From Prochlorococcus marinus str. MIT 1013 (lineage in GTDB: Bacteria > Cyanobacteriota > Cyanobacteriia > PCC-6307 > Cyanobiaceae): a stretch of DNA of 64,000 bases. Within the stretch, counting starts at the first letter, position 1; each line of letters begins with the position of its first letter. Shown piece after piece: positions 53,438-61,882 of the stretch. The notes beneath the pieces were generated by a model. It was not told where the DNA came from. It worked only from the letters and a program-made list of their open reading frames with translations, and did not search any database. The position numbers were made by a program, and so were the translations under genes. The DNA is taken from positions 1,488,001 to 1,552,000 of the forward strand of contig NZ_CP114778.1 of the NCBI RefSeq assembly GCF_027359395.1. Reading direction: 5' to 3'.

Positions 53438-54165
53438 ATCTTATGATCAATAAAATATTGAAGGTCATCTGGTGTCCCAAGACCATACATATTTTGACCA
53501 TCTTTATCTATATTATATAGCTCTATTCTTTGTTTATTTTGTATCATATATTTATAGACCGGTGCAACATAATATTCTCCCTTTGACATATTTTTATCTA
53601 TAATCATTTGTTCTGCATATTTGCAAAATATTTCACCTCGTGAGAAATTATATATTCCTACTGTCGCTTGATTAGAAACTACTATCTTCTCTACAACATC
53701 AATTATATTTCCATAATTATCAAAATTAATATATGACCATTTAGGGTCATTAGAAAACATTGTCATTATTTGACCTTCTACATTCGAATTTTGACAAAAA
53801 TCCAGATAATCATTTATCGATATATTTACCCATTGATCCGAATTAGCTATCATTAATGGCTGATCATTATTAATATATTTCTTGCTCTTTAAAACTGAAC
53901 AGGCTGCACCTTTTGTGATTTCTTCTATTGGAATAATAATACAATCTGGACTTAATGATTCAAGTAGCTTATTAACTGTATATTTTTTTATATGTTCTTT
54001 TTGAACAATAAATATAAATCTATGTGGACTACTTGGTTTGAGATTTTCTATTACTAATTGGATCATAGTTTTACCATTTATCTCAATAAGTGGCTTTGGT
54101 TTACTAAAACCCTTTTTGACAAAACGACTTCCTCTCCCTGCCATTGGAATAACAATATTGAGCAT
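53434..54165 (-). CDS. Sugar-nucleotide / NTP-transferase family protein
   Basis: 243 residues, Rossmann-like GT-A nucleotidyltransferase. The N-terminus MLNIVIPMAGRGSRFVKKGF has the GxGxRF activation motif, followed by KPKPLIEINGKTMIQLVIEN (Lys that contacts the phosphate). LMIANSDQWV corresponds to the nucleotide/metal acidic loop. It probably activates a small phosphorylated sugar or polyol with CTP, UTP or GTP. A paralogue lacking the GxGxRF motif lies two genes upstream (54514). Substrate unknown. Confidence 0.85.
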   Translation of the reverse strand: MLNIVIPMAGRGSRFVKKGFSKPKPLIEINGKTMIQLVIENLKPSSPHRFIFIVQKEHIKKYTVNKLLESLSPDCIIIPIEEITKGAACSVLKSKKYINNDQPLMIANSDQWVNISINDYLDFCQNSNVEGQIMTMFSNDPKWSYINFDNYGNIIDVVEKIVVSNQATVGIYNFSRGEIFCKYAEQMIIDKNMSKGEYYVAPVYKYMIQNKQRIELYNIDKDGQNMYGLGTPDDLQYFIDHKI

Positions 54166-54181
54166 TTGACAAATTAATTGC

Positions 54182-54505
54182 TTATTTAATAGTTATCTTA
54201 TCATTAGGGTTAGAAGGGTACTTGACTATCACTAATGAAGTATCTTCAATACATTCGAATTCTGATACATCTCCAGGCTCAAGCAAAATAATTTCATTCT
54301 TTGATAATATTTTATTGTACATTTTTATTTCACCTGATATGACAATAGTTATTTCCCAGGTGTATTTGTGGACAGACTTTTCTTCTTTTTCTCCTTTTTT
54401 ATATGATTTAATACCTACTTCAATTGCTTTCGTTCTAAATATTGCGGGCATGAAGTCTCCCACAATCCAACCTCTAGTATATTCTTCTAATTTAAAACAC
54501 TTCAT
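54182..54505 (-). CDS. Cupin-fold protein
   Basis: 107 residues: VGIKSYKKGEKEEKSVHKYT, then WEITIVISGEIKMYNKILSK and NEIILLEPGDVSEFECIEDT. This is the alternating strand pattern and ExGDxxxF turn of a single-domain cupin (probable metal-binding His in VHKYTWE). In sugar-nucleotide clusters such cupins may act as epimerases, isomerases or sensors. It sits between the two nucleotidyltransferase paralogues with gaps of 8 and 16 bp. Assignment is by fold pattern. Confidence 0.65.
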   Translation of the reverse strand: MKCFKLEEYTRGWIVGDFMPAIFRTKAIEVGIKSYKKGEKEEKSVHKYTWEITIVISGEIKMYNKILSKNEIILLEPGDVSEFECIEDTSLVIVKYPSNPNDKITIK

Positions 54506-54513
54506 ATATATAG

Positions 54514-55584
54514 CTAATTAATAAATTCTTTTATAGAAATAATTTTAGTATTTATAAATTGAATTATATTTATTGATTCTATAACTCTATTATTTAAATT
54601 GGTATTGACTTGACAAATAATCGTTTTATTATCTATGAAGGATGAGCTAATTATTTCCATTCTAATGTTTGATTTAGAATTAAATAATTTTTCATAATAT
54701 AACATTGCATTTGCATGCCCATCTATTCTCTCATTATGTGCCCAATTAAGCGATATATTCTCAGCTATTAATTTTGATAAATTGCATTTATCTCTTAAAT
54801 TAATATAATTATAATAATCTTTTATAATTTCGCAATTTACATTTTTTTTATCATCTAAGTATTTCTTAAATTCATCTTTAACACTGTGTGCATAAAAATT
54901 AAAATAGTTTTTTGTTGGAATAGCTGAAAAAGCTACCGTATAATTATTTATAATTAATTCATTCATACAAGGTGCTAAATAATATCTATTATTAACTAAA
55001 TCTCTCCTAATAATATTTCTTTTGATACTATCTGTCATTAGGTGTCCTGTAGAGAAATAGTAAGTACTAGTAAGTGCATTTTGGCTAATAGGAACTTTTT
55101 CTATGACTCTTGTTATATAGTTTTTTTCATTAACTTCAGCATATGACCATTTTGGATGAACCGATTTGAATCCAATAGTTCCACCAGCTGCTTTCATGTC
55201 TTTGAACAAATCGATATGATAATTGAGATCAGTTTCAATATATTGATCTGCTGATGTCACTAGAAATGGTTCATCAAGATTGTATTTGTCAATTCCCATC
55301 AAAACTGCACAGGGCATTCCCATCGTGTTTCCATTTAAATTGATAATGTTAATCTCTGAGTTTGTATGTAATGATATAACTTTATCAATGTAATTCTCTT
55401 GTATATATGTATCCGTTGAAATTATAAAATATCTTTTTGGCTCATTATATTGTTCTATATGTGTTAGAGACCAGGATAATATCGATCTATCTTGTATATG
55501 ATCTAAAATATCAACTCTATTATTCGAGTTTAAATTTTTATTTTCTTTTTTTAGTCCATATATTGGAATGATTATATTTAACAT
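54514..55584 (-). CDS. Nucleotidyltransferase-like protein with NTF2/SnoaL-like C-terminal domain
   Basis: 356 residues. The first 230 match the neighbour at 53.4 kb: TMGMPCAVLMGIDKYNLDEP, FLVTSADQYIE, and VHPKWSYAEVNEKNYITRVI against DPKWSYINFDNYGNIIDVVE. But the activation loop GxGxRF is replaced by MLNIIIPIYGLKKENKNLNS, so nucleotide transfer is doubtful. Residues about 265-356 (SLNWAHNERIDGHANAMLYY, then IINIIQFINTKIISIKEFIN) resemble an NTF2/SnoaL cone domain that may bind a ligand. It could be a regulatory or pseudoenzyme partner. Overlaps the HAD gene by 1 bp. Confidence 0.6.
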   Translation of the reverse strand: MLNIIIPIYGLKKENKNLNSNNRVDILDHIQDRSILSWSLTHIEQYNEPKRYFIISTDTYIQENYIDKVISLHTNSEINIINLNGNTMGMPCAVLMGIDKYNLDEPFLVTSADQYIETDLNYHIDLFKDMKAAGGTIGFKSVHPKWSYAEVNEKNYITRVIEKVPISQNALTSTYYFSTGHLMTDSIKRNIIRRDLVNNRYYLAPCMNELIINNYTVAFSAIPTKNYFNFYAHSVKDEFKKYLDDKKNVNCEIIKDYYNYINLRDKCNLSKLIAENISLNWAHNERIDGHANAMLYYEKLFNSKSNIRMEIISSSFIDNKTIICQVNTNLNNRVIESINIIQFINTKIISIKEFIN

Positions 55585-56216
55585 TATTTTTTTTCTAAGT
55601 TCATAATAAATTTTTTAATATTATTATATGTAACTTCATTTGTTGACTCTACTTCTAGTACATTAGTCCCTGCTGCCTTTGCTGCTTCAATGCCATTTTT
55701 ATTATCTTCAACAACAACAACTTCTTTTGCATTTAAATTAAGTTTTCCAAGGGCTTTTATGTAAATCTCAGGACTAGGCTTAGGGTCATTTACATCTTCA
55801 TTCGATAAGCTAAATTCTAAGTATTCAGATAATGAAGCTAATTCCATCATAGTATTAATTGTTTTGATTACACTATTTGAGGCTAAAGCTAATTTGTAAC
55901 CATCTAATTTCAACATAGAAAGGGCATATTGATGAATGAATCTTGGCTTACATCTTACAGCTGTTATCTCCATGGTAAATGCTTGCTTTAGTTCATTAAT
56001 GAATTCATGTAAATGAATTGGAATTCTTCCACTTTTAGATAACAAATCTAATTTACTTCTAGTTGGTAACCCATCAAAAGATGAAAGATGCTCCGATCTT
56101 TCAATTTTTTCACCAAATATTTCTAGAGCTTGATTAAGAGCATCGTAATGCCATTCTTTAGCATCAATTAGAACACCATCCATATCAAATATAATTGCTT
56201 TTATATTTTTACTCAT
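55584..56216 (-). CDS. HAD-superfamily phosphatase/phosphomutase
   Basis: 210 residues. HAD motif I is IKAIIFDMDGVLIDAKEWHY (nucleophile Asp in FDMDG), motif II is in KLALASNSVIKT, motif III Lys in NDPKPSPEIY, and motif IV in EVVVVEDNKNGIEAAKAAGT. The helical cap between residues 15 and 85 makes it a class I, beta-phosphoglucomutase-like member. It may dephosphorylate or isomerise the sugar phosphate handled by the adjacent nucleotidyltransferase. Overlaps its neighbours on both sides (1 bp and 8 bp). Confidence 0.85.
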   Translation of the reverse strand: MSKNIKAIIFDMDGVLIDAKEWHYDALNQALEIFGEKIERSEHLSSFDGLPTRSKLDLLSKSGRIPIHLHEFINELKQAFTMEITAVRCKPRFIHQYALSMLKLDGYKLALASNSVIKTINTMMELASLSEYLEFSLSNEDVNDPKPSPEIYIKALGKLNLNAKEVVVVEDNKNGIEAAKAAGTNVLEVESTNEVTYNNIKKFIMNLEKK

Positions 56217-56865
56217 GATTAAAGAATAAAAAAGCTTCTTTTGGCTTGTCTGTACATAATAGTACCTTATCCGAACTTACTTTTCTGCTCTGAATCCATT
56301 TTTTAAGCATTACCCAGAATTCTATTTCAGACCGACTATGTAGTTCGGGTGATACAAAACAAAAAATATATTTAGAATTTAGAAAAGTGTCTAAGTAATT
56401 AAATTCAGGATAATTTCCATAAAAGGAATCTATCCAGAAACCTTTAGATTCATTTATAAATAATGGATATTTTTCTATATCACTTATTCTTGTAATAAAA
56501 TTAATACAAGAATCTTCTGCATATTTCTTTGTTTCAGGTATAGACATGTCAAATAAATAATAATTAGAAATACCATATGAATTTAAATTATTTTTTATAA
56601 TTTTTATGATTCCATCGCTTTTTATATTGAGAAATAATGGTAAGTTTTTCTTTGAATTTCTATATAATTTAAGAAATTCTTTTAGATATAAAACATCCGT
56701 ATCAATTTGAATATCATGAGATATTATAATTTCTCCATTTTTATCTCTCAAGTCAGTTTCTATACCATAGTTATTTATTAGTGATCTACTAAATGCTACC
56801 ATAGTATTTTTTTCATTATCTTTTTGCCAGTAGCCTCTATGGCTAATTATTTGTATTGTATTCAT
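56209..56865 (-). CDS. Glycerophosphodiester phosphodiesterase-like protein
   Basis: 218 residues, TIM-barrel GDPD pattern: IQIISHRGYWQKDNEKNTMV (His-Arg-Gly), IETDLRDKNGEIIISHDIQI (Glu, Asp and the second His). It lacks about 30 residues of the usual family length at the C-terminus, but the catalytic residues HR, E-x-D and HD are kept. In a glycan operon such enzymes may hydrolyse or exchange a phosphodiester-linked polyol. No signal peptide, so it is cytosolic. Confidence 0.82.
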   Translation of the reverse strand: MNTIQIISHRGYWQKDNEKNTMVAFSRSLINNYGIETDLRDKNGEIIISHDIQIDTDVLYLKEFLKLYRNSKKNLPLFLNIKSDGIIKIIKNNLNSYGISNYYLFDMSIPETKKYAEDSCINFITRISDIEKYPLFINESKGFWIDSFYGNYPEFNYLDTFLNSKYIFCFVSPELHSRSEIEFWVMLKKWIQSRKVSSDKVLLCTDKPKEAFLFFNHE

Positions 56866-56877
56866 TACTAATTAATT

Positions 56878-57669
56878 TTATTCATACTGTTTATAGATAA
56901 TATTTAATATATTGTTAGAGATTTTATTTAAAGATTTATCTTTATTGATGAAATATTTTTTATTTAGACAGTAACTGAGTAAAAGTTTTAATGTAATTAT
57001 TGATTGCGAAATTATTTTTACATTTGAAATTTGATCATCTTCTCTCCATGTAATAGGAATAAATCTTATCGATCTTTTTCTATATGAATGAGAAATTATC
57101 CCACAATAATCAAAGGTGAGATCATTTGGAAACTTTTGATAATCCCTATCATGAAATGCATCTAATTTATAAATATTTATTCCAGCACCTAAGTCTAATA
57201 TTTTTTTGCCTAATATCACACTAAAAATAAGATTATATACTTTATTCCCAAACGTTCTAAACCAAGAGTAGTTTTTAAGTTTAGATTTAGGGTGAAATCT
57301 AGCTCCTAAAGTACAATCATATTCTTTAATTGATTGGTCATTAATGTATGGGATCATATCCATTACATCCCCTTGATCATCACCGTGCAATATCATAATG
57401 AAGTCATAATTCTTTTCAATTGCATAATTAAACCCTATTTTTAACGTTCCTCCATAACCTACATTATTTGCATTGGTGCATACAAAACCATTTAGGTGTT
57501 GATTTTGTTTGAAAGCATTGATAGCTGAATTAATTGTTTTATCTTTACTTTTATTCTCAATTATCATTATTTCCTCGAAGAGAGGACTAATAGTTGGATT
57601 GAATTGATTTATAACTCTACCAATTTGATGCTCGCAATTATATGCTGGAATTAAGACTAATATTCTCAA
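56878..57669 (-). CDS. Family 2 glycosyltransferase (dolichol-/polyprenyl-phosphate sugar transferase type)
   Basis: 263 residues, GT-A fold: MRILVLIPAYNCEHQIGRVI, ENKSKDKTINSAINAFKQ, VGYGGTLKIGFNYAIEKN, and the DxD-like FIMILHGDDQGDVMD. This matches DPM1/GtrB-like enzymes that put a sugar on a polyprenyl phosphate. The adjacent upstream gene is GtrA-like, and the pair suggests sugar loading and flipping across the membrane. The C-terminal tail is hydrophilic with no membrane helices visible. Confidence 0.87.
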   Translation of the reverse strand: MRILVLIPAYNCEHQIGRVINQFNPTISPLFEEIMIIENKSKDKTINSAINAFKQNQHLNGFVCTNANNVGYGGTLKIGFNYAIEKNYDFIMILHGDDQGDVMDMIPYINDQSIKEYDCTLGARFHPKSKLKNYSWFRTFGNKVYNLIFSVILGKKILDLGAGINIYKLDAFHDRDYQKFPNDLTFDYCGIISHSYRKRSIRFIPITWREDDQISNVKIISQSIITLKLLLSYCLNKKYFINKDKSLNKISNNILNIIYKQYE

Positions 57670-57671
57670 TT

Positions 57672-58109
57672 TTACTTCCTGCCTGTGAAATATTTTTCAA
57701 TTATACCATAAGTTATTATATAGTTTGCTAATAAACTAAATGGAGATATAATTAATTTAATTATTGAGAGAATTAAATCTTTTGTTATTAATTGATTTAA
57801 TATGAGTGTCAAACTTGGAAGTAAATTAGCTTCCAGTATTAATAAAATAAATGAGATTATATTAATTACTATTATTTTCGCTAAAGTCTGAATAAGCAAT
57901 TTCCTTTTGAAATGTAATTTTTCATGATCAAATATATAATACCAAGAGATAATATATACAAAAATTAGAGCTGAAATATCACCTATAATATTGCTGCTGT
58001 AAGCTTTAAGTTCTAATATACTTTGACAAATATAGAAAATGATAACAGAAGACAATAATCCAAAACCTGAAATAATCGAATATTTTATAAATTTGATTTC
58101 ATGATTCAT
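57672..58109 (-). CDS. GtrA-like membrane protein (polyprenyl-linked sugar flippase family)
   Basis: 145 residues with four hydrophobic helices: FIKYSIISGFGLLSSVIIFY, IGDISALIFVYIISWYYI, a long central one (IVINIISFILLILEANLLPS) and LIISPFSLLANYIITYGII. The R/K-rich loop FDHEKLHFKRK between helices 2 and 3 is usual for GtrA. It probably flips the polyprenyl-P-sugar made by the next gene, 2 bp downstream. It is the first gene of the operon. Confidence 0.82.
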   Translation of the reverse strand: MNHEIKFIKYSIISGFGLLSSVIIFYICQSILELKAYSSNIIGDISALIFVYIISWYYIFDHEKLHFKRKLLIQTLAKIIVINIISFILLILEANLLPSLTLILNQLITKDLILSIIKLIISPFSLLANYIITYGIIEKYFTGRK

Positions 58110-58229
58110 TTTTATATATCTTATTTATTAAATAGATAAATTATATATTCTATTTAGCTTAATATTAAACTTTCTTTTTTATGAAATATTGATATTTCTA
58201 AATATTTATTTTTCCAATATCTAAGTATT

Positions 58230-61200
58230 CTAGATAATTAAAGCAACAGTATCTGCAAATCCATTACTCGTTAGATAATTAGTCATCTGATCTAAATTCT
58301 GATAATTAGCGTATTGGATATTGCCATCAGCATGCATAACGGCTCTTAAGTAGGCAGTATTGTCTACCTTGCTCCAATACAATTCTTGAAATCCATCCCC
58401 ATCAAAATCTCCAACAGTTTTAAGTATTAGATTATCAAGTTTTAGATCATTGAAAAAAGTTTTAGAGCTATCAAAATCACTATCTTTTTGCACAGTACCA
58501 TTAGCAACTAAAGGATCTTCGTAGATGCCAACAATTCTTGTAGAACCACCTTCGCCGTAGTTCGAAAAATCGAAATCTCCTGTCACAGGATCAATAGATG
58601 CAGTGACCCAGCGGCCACTTTCGTGGTTTGTATAGATGGCTTCTTTATTCCCATCATTATTAACATCTAAGGTGCCTTGATATTTATAACTATTATTGAC
58701 TTTTAATGGGACACTGCCAATAAATCCATGAGGATTTCCATCATAATCTTTTACTTTATCAAGCTTATATTTATTATTTATTACTAATCTATTTGTTTGG
58801 TTTGCTATCTTTGTTTCTTTATTTTCTTTAATATCAATAACATTGATTGTTTTATAGTATGTCCCTTTAGAACTTTTACCATTTTGATCTATTGCCTGTA
58901 TAACTACTGTGTATGAACTCTGTTTTTCATAATCTGGTTGGTCTTTGATAATTAATTTATTTCCATCTATTATAAATGAACTATTACCACTACTTTGTAA
59001 GAAGCCAGAGAGAAATGAGAAAGTATGAGTGTCTCCAATATCTTCATCTACTCCATGTATTGTTGCGATAGTCGTACCTGGAGGAATATTTTCCTCTAAT
59101 GTATAGCTGGATAGATAAAAATCAGTTGGTTCTTCATTAAGATCATTCACTGAAAGTGATACTCTCTTTGTATAAGTATTGCCACCAATATCTTCTGTTT
59201 TTATTCTAATTGTGTAGGAGGACTTAATTTCATAATTAGGCGAATTTTTAATTTTGAGTGAGTCATCAATAATTTTAAAATAATTATTATCTTTATCACC
59301 TTCACCACTAATTAACGAATATACAAAATCATCATTAATATCTTGATCAACAGTATTTAATTTAGCAATTGTAGTATTAGATGGAATATTTTCATCAAAA
59401 TATGATGAAGATAAACTAATATCAGTTGGTGCTTCATTATATTCAAGAACGTCATTTACAGTTAATACTACATATAAATCATTTGTACTCAATCCGAATT
59501 GATCGGTTGCTTTAATAACAATTTTATATGAGTTTTTAGCTTCGTAATTTGGCGAACTATTAATTTTTAATTTATCACCCTTAATAGTAAAAAATTTATT
59601 ATCGTATTTCTCCTCATATCCATCTACTAATGAGTATGTATGAGTATCAGATTGATTTTCATCGACTGCATATAATATTGCTACTGTTGAACCTGGACTA
59701 ATATTTTCATCGAAGTTAGTTGTTGAAATGTACCAACTTGTTGGAGCTTTATTTGTATCAAACCCTGGAGAAAAAGAAATTGCCTTCTGCAGATTTAGGA
59801 AATTATTTGAATTAACTCTACCCTCTAGCCATTTATATTTATCTCCACTATTCATTAGTATTTGTTTTATTTCTTCTGGAGATAAAGAAGGGTTCTCAGC
59901 CAGAATTAATGCTATTCCACCCGAGACTAGAGGAGCTGCGCTTGAACTACCACTTACTGCTTCATAACGATTATTTGGAATAGTACTTAGAATTTGAGAC
60001 TCTTTTCCAGAGTTGAAATCCCCACCTGGGGCAGCTATCGAGATGATATTTCCATAGTTTGAATAAGATGCAATTCTTCCTTTATTTGATGCAGCAGCAA
60101 CTGAAATCATCCCTGGAATTTCAGAAGCAAAATCAGCAGGAATACACGTGAAATCATCATTACTACTAAATTCATTTCCTGCCGCGGCAATTATTGAACA
60201 ACCTTTATCTGATGCATATTTTAAAACTGAGTACCATCCATTATAAAAGGCTGGTGCAATTTTTTTAAAGTCATTAAAAGAACCTTTATAATAATATCCA
60301 CCTTCAACAATTTGTCTTCCAATATCAATTCCAAGTGAAAGATTTATAATATCAGCCCCGTTATCTGCTGCATATATGATTGCATCCCAAATATCTGAAA
60401 CATAAGCCGTTTTAATTTCTTTATAATCAGAAAAAACTTTTAAGTTCATGAGTTGAACATCCCAAGTTACTCCTGCTACTCCTTTGCCATTATTTCCCTC
60501 AGCTCCAATAATTCCTGCTACATGTGTACCATGAATATTTGAGGAACTATGTGGATGAGGATTTTTATCATTGTTATAAAAATCCCAACCTTGATTATCA
60601 TCTATATATCCATTCGAATCATCGTCAATTCCATTATTAGCGATCTCTAGTTTATTTTTCCATATATTTTTTTTTAAGTCTTCATGATTATAATCTATGC
60701 CACTATCTATAACTGCAACAACAACATTTGGTGATTGATTTCTTAACTTCCAAGCTCCTGGTGCATATACATCAGCATTATCAAATCCATCACCTTGGCC
60801 ATGGTTTAGTAAGCTCCATTGTTCCTCAAATAGAGAGTCATTAGGAATGACTGTATTTTCATGGAATGTTTTCGTATCAACTTCTAATTTATAGGATTGG
60901 TTATTTTTATTCTCATAGTTAGTTATAGCAATTATATAACTGCCTGGATCTAATATTTTGAAGAAACTTTCTAAAATATCACTATTACTTTGAGAATTAA
61001 AAATATTTTCCCATTCCTCAATTTCATTGTTATATCTTAAGAGTACTAAATCTAAATCTTGTATAAAATCTTTTAATTTAAAATTTATATAGCTTCTTTT
61101 ATAACAATCAAATTTGTGATATTTGTAACCTTGAGAGTTTACAGAATCATCAATTGAGATTATTTGATTTTTATCTATAGCTCCTAATTCATTTCCCCAG

Positions 61201-61634
61201 GAATCTCCTTGGAAATAATTTTTATCAAGATCAAAAGAAGTATAATTACTAAAATGTATTGCTTTTTGAGAATACCCTTCAATATATCCACTTTCGTTTC
61301 CTAATCCATAAGTTATTTTTGGATTAGGAATTAATACTATCTGTGCATTTGAATCATAATAACTTAATACTTTTAGCCCGTTTAAGTTTCTATGTGAACT
61401 ACTGTCAATTGTACCTGGGTAATTAATGACTTCATCAAGGATATAATAGCCTAGATTATCTGTATTATTGAATGAATCCAAATATTCAAATCCATCAATA
61501 GGTGAATAATTCCAAAGTATTTTTTGCCCTGCATAATAGTTACCCCCTCCCCATAAGTTTGTTATAAATCCATCAATATAATAGAAATCTCCATTTCCAT
61601 AAAAATATTTTCCCGATACTCTTGAATACGACAT
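58230..61634 (-). CDS. Large subtilase (S8) with cadherin-like repeats and shared C-terminal module
   Basis: 1134 residues. No classical signal peptide at the start (MSYSRVSGKYFYGNGDFYYI). A 270-residue prodomain-like region precedes the S8 peptidase with Asp310 in VVAVIDSGIDYNHE, His371 in IHGTHVAGIIGAEG and Ser564 in SGSSSAAPLVSGG (GSSSAAP in place of the usual GTSMAAP). Three cadherin-like repeats (residues about 645-950, each FDENIxPxTxIAxLxxVDxD) follow. The last 180 residues are the shared module with two calcium-loop motifs (DVNNDG, DFDGDG). Export is therefore probably by a type I or other C-terminal-signal route, an inference. Confidence 0.9.
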   Translation of the reverse strand: MSYSRVSGKYFYGNGDFYYIDGFITNLWGGGNYYAGQKILWNYSPIDGFEYLDSFNNTDNLGYYILDEVINYPGTIDSSSHRNLNGLKVLSYYDSNAQIVLIPNPKITYGLGNESGYIEGYSQKAIHFSNYTSFDLDKNYFQGDSWGNELGAIDKNQIISIDDSVNSQGYKYHKFDCYKRSYINFKLKDFIQDLDLVLLRYNNEIEEWENIFNSQSNSDILESFFKILDPGSYIIAITNYENKNNQSYKLEVDTKTFHENTVIPNDSLFEEQWSLLNHGQGDGFDNADVYAPGAWKLRNQSPNVVVAVIDSGIDYNHEDLKKNIWKNKLEIANNGIDDDSNGYIDDNQGWDFYNNDKNPHPHSSSNIHGTHVAGIIGAEGNNGKGVAGVTWDVQLMNLKVFSDYKEIKTAYVSDIWDAIIYAADNGADIINLSLGIDIGRQIVEGGYYYKGSFNDFKKIAPAFYNGWYSVLKYASDKGCSIIAAAGNEFSSNDDFTCIPADFASEIPGMISVAAASNKGRIASYSNYGNIISIAAPGGDFNSGKESQILSTIPNNRYEAVSGSSSAAPLVSGGIALILAENPSLSPEEIKQILMNSGDKYKWLEGRVNSNNFLNLQKAISFSPGFDTNKAPTSWYISTTNFDENISPGSTVAILYAVDENQSDTHTYSLVDGYEEKYDNKFFTIKGDKLKINSSPNYEAKNSYKIVIKATDQFGLSTNDLYVVLTVNDVLEYNEAPTDISLSSSYFDENIPSNTTIAKLNTVDQDINDDFVYSLISGEGDKDNNYFKIIDDSLKIKNSPNYEIKSSYTIRIKTEDIGGNTYTKRVSLSVNDLNEEPTDFYLSSYTLEENIPPGTTIATIHGVDEDIGDTHTFSFLSGFLQSSGNSSFIIDGNKLIIKDQPDYEKQSSYTVVIQAIDQNGKSSKGTYYKTINVIDIKENKETKIANQTNRLVINNKYKLDKVKDYDGNPHGFIGSVPLKVNNSYKYQGTLDVNNDGNKEAIYTNHESGRWVTASIDPVTGDFDFSNYGEGGSTRIVGIYEDPLVANGTVQKDSDFDSSKTFFNDLKLDNLILKTVGDFDGDGFQELYWSKVDNTAYLRAVMHADGNIQYANYQNLDQMTNYLTSNGFADTVALII

Positions 61635-61882
61635 TAATAGAACAAATTACATAAAGAATGGTTTTTAATTTTGATAAACATAAAGCTGTTCTTATAAAAA
61701 CTACTCTGAAGCTCTACTATTGCATATGCGTAACAGAGTAAATTGTTGGTTCCATGCTAATTTAAGCAAGTGTAGTGGTTGTTTTGAATTGTAAGTTGAG
61801 AAAAAGTAAATCATTGACCTTTTGTTTTATATTACACAATTTTTTATTAGTCTGGGTATAATTTATAGGAGTAACTATCATT
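61635..61882. other. Divergent spacer between the subtilase and the 487-residue protein
   Basis: About 250 bp AT-rich; must hold both promoters, none clear. Confidence 0.4.

Noticed and set aside
54222-54521. 99-codon plus-strand frame opposite the cupin gene
   Set aside because: Complement of a gene with a clear cupin pattern and tight operon spacing.
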